DNA of 5,465 nt, taken from NCBI GenBank assembly GCA_020435865.1, contig JAGQYZ010000262.1, positions 1-5,465 on the forward strand, written 5' to 3'. The stretch is from Aequorivita sp. (GTDB lineage: Bacteria; Bacteroidota; Bacteroidia; Flavobacteriales; Flavobacteriaceae). The position numbers were made by a program, and so were the translations under genes. Of this stretch, positions 1 to 5,465 are shown in pieces. The number at the start of each line of letters is the position of its first letter. Positions within the stretch are counted from its first letter, which is position 1. The notes under the pieces were generated by a model. It was not told where the DNA came from. It saw only the letters and a program-made list of their open reading frames with translations, and made no database searches.

Positions 1-2060
1 GCAATATGCACAGTGATATTCACGATATTGTTTTTGATATTAATAATAGCGATAGAATGTATGCGGCAACCGATGGCGGTGTTTACCGTTCTTGGAATGG
101 GGGATCCACTTTCGAAATTGTTGAAAATCTTCCACTCTCGCAATTTTATCAAATAAGTACAGACGATGCTGAACCGTACAACGTTTATGGTGGTTTGCAG
201 GACAACGGTTGTTGGTATGGCCCATCCTCTGCTCCTGGGGGTGTTACTGCCAGAGAGTGGAACAGTATTGGCTATGGCGATGGTTTTCGAGTTTTAAAAC
301 ATCCCACAAAAAATATTATTTATTCGGAAATGCAGGGAGCAGCAAACGTTTGGCGTTATGATGTTAATCGAAACAGAACTACTACAGTTCAGCCGCAACC
401 AAAAAAAGGTGACCCAGAATTGCGTTTCAATTGGAATGCACCAATGGCAGTGAGTAATTTCGTTCCAGACAGGTTTTACATGGGAAGCCAATTTTTGCAC
501 CGTTCGGACGATATGGGAGATAGTTGGACAATCATTTCACCAGATTTAACCACAAATGATAAAACAAAACAAGACCAAGCCAACTCCGGCGGACTTTCTG
601 TAGATAATAGTGGCGCAGAAAAATATACCACGATTTTCACGATTGCAGAATCGCCTTTGGACCAAAATATAATTTGGGTGGGGACCGATGACGGAAACGT
701 TCAGCTAACAACCGATGGCGGCAAAACATGGACAAACCTTACCGAAAATCTTGTTGGAATTCCAAAAAATACTTGGGTGTATCACATTGAAGCTAGTGTT
801 CATGGAAAAGGAACGGCTTATGCAGTATTTGAAGGTCATAGCTCAGGAGATATGAAACCTTACGCATTAAAAACAACTGATTATGGTAAGACCTGGAAAT
901 CAATTATTTCAGATGATATTGATCCAAAAGCGTTCGTAAGAAATATTCAAGAAGATTACGTGAATGAAGATTTGCTATTCCTTGGAACCGAATTCGGCCT
1001 TTATATCACTATTGATGGCGGAAAAAACTGGTCCCAATTCACCAATAACATGCCACCAGTTGCAGTCCATTTTATTGATCTTCAAAAACGCACAAACGAT
1101 TTGGTGATGGGAACCCATGGGCGTGGTATAATTATTATTGATGACATCAGTCCACTTCGGGAGCTAACTCCTGAAGTCATGAATGAAGATGTTCACTTTT
1201 TTGAAACAAAACCATTCACAATGACTGAGGATAGTGGTTTTAGTGGCAGCTTTGGTGCAGAAACCCAATTTGTGGGTGAAAATAAAAATACGAATGCACG
1301 AATCGTCTATTATTTAAAAAAGCGGCACACTTTCGGAAAAATGGAGATGGAAATCCAAGATATGAATGGTAATAGAATAACTTCAATCGCTCCCGGAAAA
1401 GCAAAGGGAATTAATGTTGTTTCGTGGAATTTTACTGGTACAAATCCAAAAGTTGCCCAAGCCAAAACAATTGCTTACGGGGGCTTTACTGCGCCAAGGG
1501 TTCCTGCGGGCAAATACAAAGTTGTTATGACTAAAGGAAAGGAAAGCTATAGCCATGCTATTGAAGTAAAATATGATGATAAATCAATAACTACATTAGA
1601 ACAACGTAAAGAACAGGAATCACTTACAAAAAAACTATACAACATGGTTGAGGATTTAGCGTATATTGTTTACGAAATTACCGAAACCCAAGCACAAGCT
1701 TCTGAAATAATTGCAACTAATTCCAAAGGAAAAAAAGATGCCCAAAAACTATTTGACGCTTTGGAAAACTTGCGCAAAGATTTGGTCATCACAAGCGGAG
1801 ACAATTATGTTGCCTCTGCAGATCCTGAATTGCGTGAGAAAATGGCGGATCTTTATAGTAATGTTGCTTCAAATTTCAATAAAGTTTCAGGTGCTTCACA
1901 AGCTAACTTTGAGTTGATTACTGAAGATTTTTCGAAAGAGAAAAAACGTTATGAAGGAATAATGGATAAAGAAGGAAAAAAATTCAATTCATTTTTAGAA
2001 AAGAACAACATTCCAAAACCGGAACTTCAAAGTAAAGAAGAATTCCTGAAGAAAGGATAA
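1..2060 (+). CDS. VPS10/BNR Asp-box beta-propeller protein, 3' part (5' end outside window)
   Basis: The frame is open to the window edge (first whole codon at base 3), so the Met at base 6 is probably internal; family members are commonly near 1000 residues and start with a signal peptide, which would lie upstream. Counting from that Met, Asp-boxes (S/T-x-D-x-G-x-x-W) are seen at about 29-36 (degenerate, SWNGGSTF), 167-174 (SDDMGDSW), 235-242 (TTDGGKTW), 290-297 (TTDYGKTW) and 335-342 (TIDGGKNW), typical of sortilin/BNR propeller blades. The stretch GTHGRGIIIIDDISPL (369-384) closes the propeller in this family. Residues about 395-525 resemble an FlgD-like Ig fold (GINVVSWNFTG, then VPAGKYKVVMTKG). 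The last 155 residues are charged, predicted helical and possibly coiled coil. No type IX secretion C-terminal domain is visible. Such proteins are often annotated as glycosyl hydrolases, but Asp-boxes alone do not show catalysis; substrate and role are unknown. An intrinsic terminator follows directly. Confidence 0.9.
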   Translation, partial: NMHSDIHDIVFDINNSDRMYAATDGGVYRSWNGGSTFEIVENLPLSQFYQISTDDAEPYNVYGGLQDNGCWYGPSSAPGGVTAREWNSIGYGDGFRVLKHPTKNIIYSEMQGAANVWRYDVNRNRTTTVQPQPKKGDPELRFNWNAPMAVSNFVPDRFYMGSQFLHRSDDMGDSWTIISPDLTTNDKTKQDQANSGGLSVDNSGAEKYTTIFTIAESPLDQNIIWVGTDDGNVQLTTDGGKTWTNLTENLVGIPKNTWVYHIEASVHGKGTAYAVFEGHSSGDMKPYALKTTDYGKTWKSIISDDIDPKAFVRNIQEDYVNEDLLFLGTEFGLYITIDGGKNWSQFTNNMPPVAVHFIDLQKRTNDLVMGTHGRGIIIIDDISPLRELTPEVMNEDVHFFETKPFTMTEDSGFSGSFGAETQFVGENKNTNARIVYYLKKRHTFGKMEMEIQDMNGNRITSIAPGKAKGINVVSWNFTGTNPKVAQAKTIAYGGFTAPRVPAGKYKVVMTKGKESYSHAIEVKYDDKSITTLEQRKEQESLTKKLYNMVEDLAYIVYEITETQAQASEIIATNSKGKKDAQKLFDALENLRKDLVITSGDNYVASADPELREKMADLYSNVASNFNKVSGASQANFELITEDFSKEKKRYEGIMDKEGKKFNSFLEKNNIPKPELQSKEEFLKKG

Positions 2061-2072
2061 TCAAAGATTTTT

Positions 2073-2119
2073 AACCACGAATATTTTACATTATTAGTAG
2101 TGTTTTCGTGGTTTTTTTT
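2073..2119 (+). terminator. Rho-independent terminator of the Asp-box protein gene
   Basis: A 9-bp stem, AACCACGAA (2073-2081) with TTCGTGGTT (2105-2113), runs into a tract of eight T (2112-2119). The 23-base interior can fold further: ACATTA (2088-2093) pairs with TAGTGT (2098-2103), including one G-T pair, around a 4-base loop. It lies 12 bases after the stop codon at 2058-2060, the expected place, and separates this gene from gcvT. The stem is only moderately GC-rich. Confidence 0.8.
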
Positions 2120-2279
2120 ATGTTTTTTATACAATTTCAATAGTTATAACGATTGCGAATAATTCAAAAATATTTATTGTTCTGATTTTTGCATAAAAAA
2201 TATTGAAAACACTCATAAATCATTAGTAGTTCAAGATGATTTTAATATCAATTTTGTTAAAAATAAACCCTTCAAACGC

Positions 2280-2311
2280 TCGTTACCTTTATTAGTAATG
2301 TAATACATTTG
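2280..2311 (+). promoter_or_regulatory. Putative Bacteroidota-type promoter for gcvT
   Basis: TACATTTG at 2304-2311 matches the Bacteroidota -7 consensus TAnnTTTG exactly. The -33 element (TTTG/TTG) is poor: only TCGTTA at 2280-2285 sits at a suitable distance, 18 bases upstream. Transcription would begin around 2315-2320, leaving a leader of only about 10-14 bases before the ATG at 2329. The leader has no Shine-Dalgarno sequence, which is common in this phylum. No glycine riboswitch is seen upstream. The assignment rests on one consensus match and its position. Confidence 0.5.
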
Positions 2312-2328
2312 CGAAAATCTTTTATACA

Positions 2329-3411
2329 ATGAAAAATACAGCACTTACACATATTCACGAACAATTAGGCGCCAAGATAGTTCCATTTGCAGGCTACAAT
2401 ATGCCGGTTTCTTATGAAGGAGTTAATGCTGAACACGAAACTGTCCGAAAAGGAGTTGGCGTTTTTGATGTTTCGCATATGGGCGAATTCTTAATCACTG
2501 GACCAAAAGCATTGGATTTAATACAAAAAGTAACCAGCAACGATGCATCAAAAATAGTAGATTATCAAGCGCAATACAGCTGTTTGCCCAACGAAACTGG
2601 CGGTATAGTTGACGATTTGATTGTTTACCGCTTTGAAGCTGAAAAATGGCTGTTAGTTGTAAATGCATCAAACATTGAAAAAGACTGGAATTGGATCTCC
2701 AAACAAAACACAATGGGTGCTGAAATGCGTGACCTTTCTGAAGATTATTCACTATTAGCTATTCAAGGCCCAAAAGCCGTTGAAGCTATGCAATCATTAA
2801 CTTCAGAAGATTTGTCGGCAATAAAATTCTATCATTTTAAAGTAGCCGATTTTGCAGGAATTGATCACGTTATCATCAGCGCCACGGGTTATACAGGAAG
2901 CGGTGGTTTTGAGATTTACTGTAAAAACAGTGAAGTGGAACAAGTTTGGAACAAAGTGATGGAAGCTGGAAAAGATTTCGGTATTAAACCGATTGGTTTG
3001 GCCGCTCGCGATACACTTAGACTTGAAATGGGCTTCTGCCTTTACGGAAACGATATTAATGACACCACTTCGCCTTTGGAAGCTGGGTTGGGCTGGATTA
3101 CTAAGTTTACCAAGGATTTTGTGAATTCAGAAAATTTGAAAAAACAAAAAGAGGATGGTGTAAAAAGAAAACTAATTGGTTTTGAATTGACCGAGCGTGG
3201 CATTCCACGCCACGATTATGAAATTGCTGATAAAGATGGAAATATCATTGGCATTGTAACTAGTGGAACTATGGCACCTTCTTTAAACAAAGGTATCGGA
3301 ATGGGTTATGTAACTTTTGAAAGTTGCGCTCCTGGTACCGAAATTTTTATCCAAATAAGAAATAAACCAGTTGCAGCAACCATAGTGAAAACCCCATTTT
3401 ACAAAGGGTAA
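2329..3411 (+). CDS. gcvT: Aminomethyltransferase, glycine cleavage system T protein
   Basis: GcvT takes the aminomethyl group from lipoyl-H protein, transfers the methylene group to tetrahydrofolate and releases ammonia, in the cytoplasm as part of the glycine cleavage system. The 360 residues match the usual family length (about 360-375). Visible hallmarks in order are the N-terminal [13 protein letters not shown] (19-31), FDVSHMGE (46-53), [10 protein letters not shown] (91-100) with the conserved catalytic-region Asp pair 95/96, [10 protein letters not shown] (188-197) with Tyr188 and Glu195 in the folate pocket, AARDTLRLE (226-234), SPLEAGLGW (248-256), and in the C-terminal barrel [10 protein letters not shown] (290-299) and [19 protein letters not shown] (310-328). 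The ATG at 2329 is chosen because it gives a full-length N terminus and follows a promoter-like box; there is no Shine-Dalgarno sequence. The stop overlaps the glutaminase start by one base. The genes for H, P and L proteins are not in the window, which is common in Flavobacteriia. Confidence 0.97.
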   Translation: MKNTALTHIHEQLGAKIVPFAGYNMPVSYEGVNAEHETVRKGVGVFDVSHMGEFLITGPKALDLIQKVTSNDASKIVDYQAQYSCLPNETGGIVDDLIVYRFEAEKWLLVVNASNIEKDWNWISKQNTMGAEMRDLSEDYSLLAIQGPKAVEAMQSLTSEDLSAIKFYHFKVADFAGIDHVIISATGYTGSGGFEIYCKNSEVEQVWNKVMEAGKDFGIKPIGLAARDTLRLEMGFCLYGNDINDTTSPLEAGLGWITKFTKDFVNSENLKKQKEDGVKRKLIGFELTERGIPRHDYEIADKDGNIIGIVTSGTMAPSLNKGIGMGYVTFESCAPGTEIFIQIRNKPVAATIVKTPFYKG

Positions 3412-4325
3412 TGTTGAATTATCAAGCTATATTAGAAGAAATTCACGAGTCACTTAAAAACACTGAAAATACAGGCGAAGTTGCAAGTTATATTTCCGAA
3501 TTAGCAAACATTTCAAAAGATAAGTTCGGAATTCATTTGCAATTGATTACGGGCGAAAATTATTTTGTAGGCGATGCTGCCGAAAAATTTTCAATACAAA
3601 GTATTTCAAAAGTGCTTTCGCTTGCAAAAGCATTTCAGTTGGTCGGGAACGATCTTTTGGAGCGGGTTGACGTGGAACCTTCTGGAAACCCCTTCAACCA
3701 TCTTTCGCTTTTGGAACTTGAAAACGGGATTCCCAGAAATCCGTTGATTAACTCGGGGGCTATAGTAATTGCTGATGTTTTGCTTTCAAATTTAAAAAAT
3801 CCAAAAGAGGATTTCTTGAATTTTGTTCGCGAATTAACACACGACGAAAGCATTCAGTATAACGAAAAAATAGCCGAATCTGAACGGGTTACTGGCTTCA
3901 ATAATTACGCAGCCGCCAATCTTTTGAAGGCATATGGAAATCTTCACAATAAAGTAGAAGATGTTTTGGATTTTTATTTCCATCAGTGTTCCATAATGAT
4001 GGATTGCAAGCAACTTACCAATGCTTTTTTCGTTTTTGCAAACAAAGGTAAGTGTCTGAAAAATATTCAACATTTAACATCCAGCCAAGTAAAGCGAATC
4101 AACGCAATAATGCTCACTTGCGGTTTTTATGATGAGGCTGGTGAGTTTGCTTTTGAAGTAGGTTTGCCGGGAAAAAGTGGTGTTGGTGGTGGGATTGTAG
4201 CACTTTTGCCACATTATTTTACGATAGCAACTTGGGCGCCAGCATTGAATAAAAAAGGGAATTCCTTTTTGGGAATGCAGGCCTTGGAACAGTTTACAAC
4301 AAAGACAAGACTGTCCATTTTTTAA
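3411..4325 (+). CDS. glsA: Glutaminase (serine-dependent beta-lactamase fold)
   Basis: This enzyme hydrolyses L-glutamine to glutamate and ammonia in the cytoplasm. Its 304 residues fit bacterial glutaminases (about 300-310). The catalytic S-x-x-K pair is Ser64/Lys67 in FSIQSISKV (60-68). The other substrate-binding positions of the family are all present with near-standard spacing: Asn114 (INSGAI), Glu158 (SER), Asn165 (FNNYA), Tyr189, Tyr240 and Val258 (GKSGVGGGI, 254-262). It therefore looks fully active. The ATG shares its A with the gcvT stop (TAATG), a classic translational-coupling arrangement. An AAAGGG at 3403-3408 is only 2 bases from the ATG, too close to act as a normal Shine-Dalgarno sequence. 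No alternative Met occurs before residue 196. Beyond nitrogen supply, bacterial glutaminases can help acid resistance through ammonia release; which role applies here is not shown. Confidence 0.96.
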   Translation: MLNYQAILEEIHESLKNTENTGEVASYISELANISKDKFGIHLQLITGENYFVGDAAEKFSIQSISKVLSLAKAFQLVGNDLLERVDVEPSGNPFNHLSLLELENGIPRNPLINSGAIVIADVLLSNLKNPKEDFLNFVRELTHDESIQYNEKIAESERVTGFNNYAAANLLKAYGNLHNKVEDVLDFYFHQCSIMMDCKQLTNAFFVFANKGKCLKNIQHLTSSQVKRINAIMLTCGFYDEAGEFAFEVGLPGKSGVGGGIVALLPHYFTIATWAPALNKKGNSFLGMQALEQFTTKTRLSIF

Positions 4326-4334
4326 GCAACTACT

Positions 4335-4340
4335 GAAAGG
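4335..4340 (+). promoter_or_regulatory. Shine-Dalgarno-like site before the RmlD-like gene
   Basis: GAAAGG lies 6 bases upstream of the ATG at 4347, good spacing for a ribosome binding site. It supports that start over later Met codons. It is the best Shine-Dalgarno match in the window; gcvT and the pterin dehydratase gene have none, as is usual in Bacteroidota. Confidence 0.45.
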
Positions 4341-4346
4341 ATTTTA

Positions 4347-5204
4347 ATGAGAAAGAAAGTAGAAAAACAGCGAATTTTAATTTTGGGTGGTAGCGGTTTT
4401 ATAGGGAATGGCCTCTACAAAGAGCTACTACCCTATTTTGAAGTTCATTGTACTTACTATCAACAACAAGGTGCATTCTCAGAAAATCAAGTCTTTCATA
4501 AATTTTGTGTGGAAGAAGATTCTATGCTATTATTGCTCAATAAAATCCAGCCAACTGTTATAATTTCGGCACTTAATGGCGATTTTAAAAGTCAGTTTGA
4601 AGCACACCAACAAATTTTGAATTATGCATTGATTAATGAAGCCTGTTTGGTGCTTTACATATCTTCTTCGGAAGTATTTGATGGAAAATTTAGGCATCCT
4701 TCTTATGAAAATGATGTGACATTATCAGAAACAGTTGCTGGAAAGTTTAAAATTTCTATTGAAAAATTGTTATTGGAAAACATACCCAAACAAACCGCAA
4801 TTATAAGGTTGCCAATGGTTCTTGGCATTAATTCACCCGAAATACTACATTTAAGACAATGCACTCGTCACCAAGCTGCTTTTGAAGTGTTTCCGAATCT
4901 GGTAATTACAACAACTACCATAAACAAAGTTTGCCAACAAATTCATTATATAATTAACAAATCGCTCTTTGGAATTTTCCATTTGGCGAGCAATGATATG
5001 GTACACCACGAGGATCTTTTTAAGGAAATCACTTCAAAAATGGGTGATAAAATGCCTATCTTTAAAAGCGTTTTTAGCAGTAATGAAGACAGGTATAACG
5101 CAATTCTTCCGAAAGAAAACAAATTACCGGATTCGCTGCAAATTACTGTTTCACAAGTTATTGAAGAATGTAGCCTAAATGAAGAAATTATATCAATTAA
5201 GTAA
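4347..5204 (+). CDS. RmlD-like NAD(P)-binding extended short-chain dehydrogenase, altered active site
   Basis: The 285 residues have the length and order of the RmlD (dTDP-4-dehydrorhamnose reductase-like, sugar-nucleotide-binding) family. The nucleotide-binding loop is [12 protein letters not shown] (9-20, GGxGxxG). [10 protein letters not shown] (67-76) fits the family's D/QPDVVIN-A strand. ISSSEVFDG (105-113) matches the STDYVFDG active-site strand, and IIRLPMVLG follows. Where family members have YGxSK (catalytic Tyr-x-x-x-Lys), this protein has AGKFK at 131-135: the Lys is kept and the Tyr is Ala. This suggests a reductase that uses a different residue, or a non-catalytic cofactor- or partner-binding protein; mammalian MAT2B shows the fold can serve a regulatory role. 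No rhamnose or other sugar genes are nearby, so a sugar-pathway name would be unsupported. It starts 21 bases after glsA and is probably in the same transcript. Family assignment is confident; function is unknown. Confidence 0.85.
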   Translation: MRKKVEKQRILILGGSGFIGNGLYKELLPYFEVHCTYYQQQGAFSENQVFHKFCVEEDSMLLLLNKIQPTVIISALNGDFKSQFEAHQQILNYALINEACLVLYISSSEVFDGKFRHPSYENDVTLSETVAGKFKISIEKLLLENIPKQTAIIRLPMVLGINSPEILHLRQCTRHQAAFEVFPNLVITTTTINKVCQQIHYIINKSLFGIFHLASNDMVHHEDLFKEITSKMGDKMPIFKSVFSSNEDRYNAILPKENKLPDSLQITVSQVIEECSLNEEIISIK

Positions 5205-5206
5205 AA

Positions 5207-5222
5207 CCACTATATATTGTGG
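5207..5222. repeat. Imperfect palindrome, first of a pair
   Basis: CCACTATATATTGTGG is an inverted repeat apart from one T-T mismatch at its fifth and twelfth positions. It begins 2 bases after the stop of the RmlD-like gene. It matches the core of the palindrome at 5236-5255 at 14 of 16 positions, differing only at that symmetric pair (T/T here, G/C there). It could be an operator half-site, part of a REP-like dispersed repeat, or a transcript hairpin. Confidence 0.7.
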
Positions 5223-5235
5223 CCCATATAAGTAA

Positions 5236-5255
5236 AGCCACGATATATCGTGGCT
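5236..5255. repeat. Perfect 20-bp palindrome, second of a pair
   Basis: AGCCACGATATATCGTGGCT is fully self-complementary. As DNA it could bind a dimeric regulator; as RNA it would form an 8-bp stem with a TATA loop. Its centre lies 31 bp, about three helical turns, from that of the first palindrome, and it ends 20 bases before the pterin dehydratase start. No T tract follows on either strand, so it is not a standard intrinsic terminator. Function is not established. Confidence 0.75.
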
Positions 5256-5275
5256 CAACAACTAAAATTAAAACT

Positions 5276-5465
5276 ATGAAAGCACTATCAGAAGAACAGA
5301 TCAACGAGAAACTAAAGGAATTTGAAGGTTGGGATTACCACGAAGGTGCCCTGCACACCATTTTTGAGTTTGAGGATTTTAAGGAAGCCTTTTCGGCCAT
5401 GACGCGCATTGCCTTTGAAGCCGAAAAACTACAGCACCACCCCGAATGGAGCAATGTTTACAATT
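5276..5465 (+). CDS. phhB: Pterin-4a-carbinolamine dehydratase (4a-hydroxytetrahydrobiopterin dehydratase), 5' part
   Basis: The gene is cut by the window end after 63 codons; family members are usually about 95-115 residues. It begins [16 protein letters not shown], then [18 protein letters not shown] (18-35), and reaches the active-site signature [14 protein letters not shown] (50-63), with the conserved His54, His55, Pro56 and Trp58. The enzyme dehydrates 4a-hydroxytetrahydropterin to the quinonoid dihydropterin, recycling the cofactor after aromatic amino acid hydroxylation, chiefly by phenylalanine hydroxylase in bacteria. The ATG at 5276 gives the normal N terminus; the leader is A-rich with no Shine-Dalgarno sequence. 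The 71-base gap upstream holds two palindromes and no clear promoter, so whether it has its own transcript is unclear. The visible part is about 44% GC, richer than the preceding gene. Confidence 0.94.
   Translation, partial: MKALSEEQINEKLKEFEGWDYHEGALHTIFEFEDFKEAFSAMTRIAFEAEKLQHHPEWSNVYN

Noticed and set aside
1711..1917. 68-codon + strand open frame inside the Asp-box protein gene
   Set aside because: It is a shifted-frame shadow of the well-supported main frame, with no recognisable domain.
2120..2300. Possible glycine riboswitch or small RNA upstream of gcvT
   Set aside because: The stretch is AT-rich, shows no recognisable glycine aptamer core, and has only a weak 7-bp stem (2165-2171 with 2185-2191).
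2495..2752. 85-codon open frame on the - strand within gcvT
   Set aside because: It is fully antisense to a well-conserved gene, resembles no family I know and has no promoter or ribosome site.
3195..3210. GCGTGG-CATT-CCACGC hairpin inside gcvT
   Set aside because: It encodes the conserved RGIPRH segment of GcvT and has no T tract, so coding constraint explains it.
4251..4270. A-run/T-run inverted repeat near the end of glsA, resembling a bidirectional terminator
   Set aside because: It lies within the reading frame at a conserved part of glutaminase (NKKGNSF), the pairing is mostly A-T, and there is no GC-rich stem before the T run.
5213..5219. TATATTG as a -7 promoter box for the pterin dehydratase gene
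   Set aside because: It lacks one T of TAnnTTTG, is part of the palindrome, and has no -33 element at a suitable distance upstream.

Overview
The window looks like a piece of a Flavobacteriaceae (Bacteroidota) chromosome. The evidence is its low GC content, a TAnnTTTG-type promoter box, A-rich starts mostly without a Shine-Dalgarno sequence, and a large Asp-box (VPS10/BNR-like) protein of a kind common in that phylum. All genes are on the + strand. The genus cannot be settled from the sequence alone.

Layout: bases 1-2060 carry the 3' part of a gene for a large secreted-type beta-propeller protein with five visible Asp-boxes, an FlgD-like Ig domain and a charged helical tail. A good intrinsic terminator follows at 2073-2119. 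The 268-base gap at 2061-2328 holds that terminator and, near its right end, a plausible Bacteroidota promoter; the AT-rich middle shows nothing else I can support. A tight gene run follows: gcvT (glycine cleavage T protein, 2329-3411), glsA (glutaminase, 3411-4325, overlapping the gcvT stop by one base in TAATG), and an RmlD-like short-chain dehydrogenase (4347-5204, 21-base gap) whose usual catalytic Tyr appears to be Ala. The 71-base gap at 5205-5275 contains two near-identical CCAC-ATATAT-GTGG palindromes whose centres lie 31 bp apart. After it begins a pterin-4a-carbinolamine dehydratase gene, cut off by the window end.

How the genes fit together: gcvT and glsA are probably transcribed together and translationally coupled. 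Both products release ammonia, from glycine and glutamine respectively. GcvT uses tetrahydrofolate and the last gene acts on a tetrahydropterin, so there is a loose amino-acid/pterin theme. The role of the RmlD-like protein is unknown.

Most of the window is ordinary housekeeping sequence. I see no mobile element, CRISPR array, RNA gene or defence system. The points most worth checking are the paired palindromes before the pterin dehydratase gene and the altered YxxxK motif in the RmlD-like protein.
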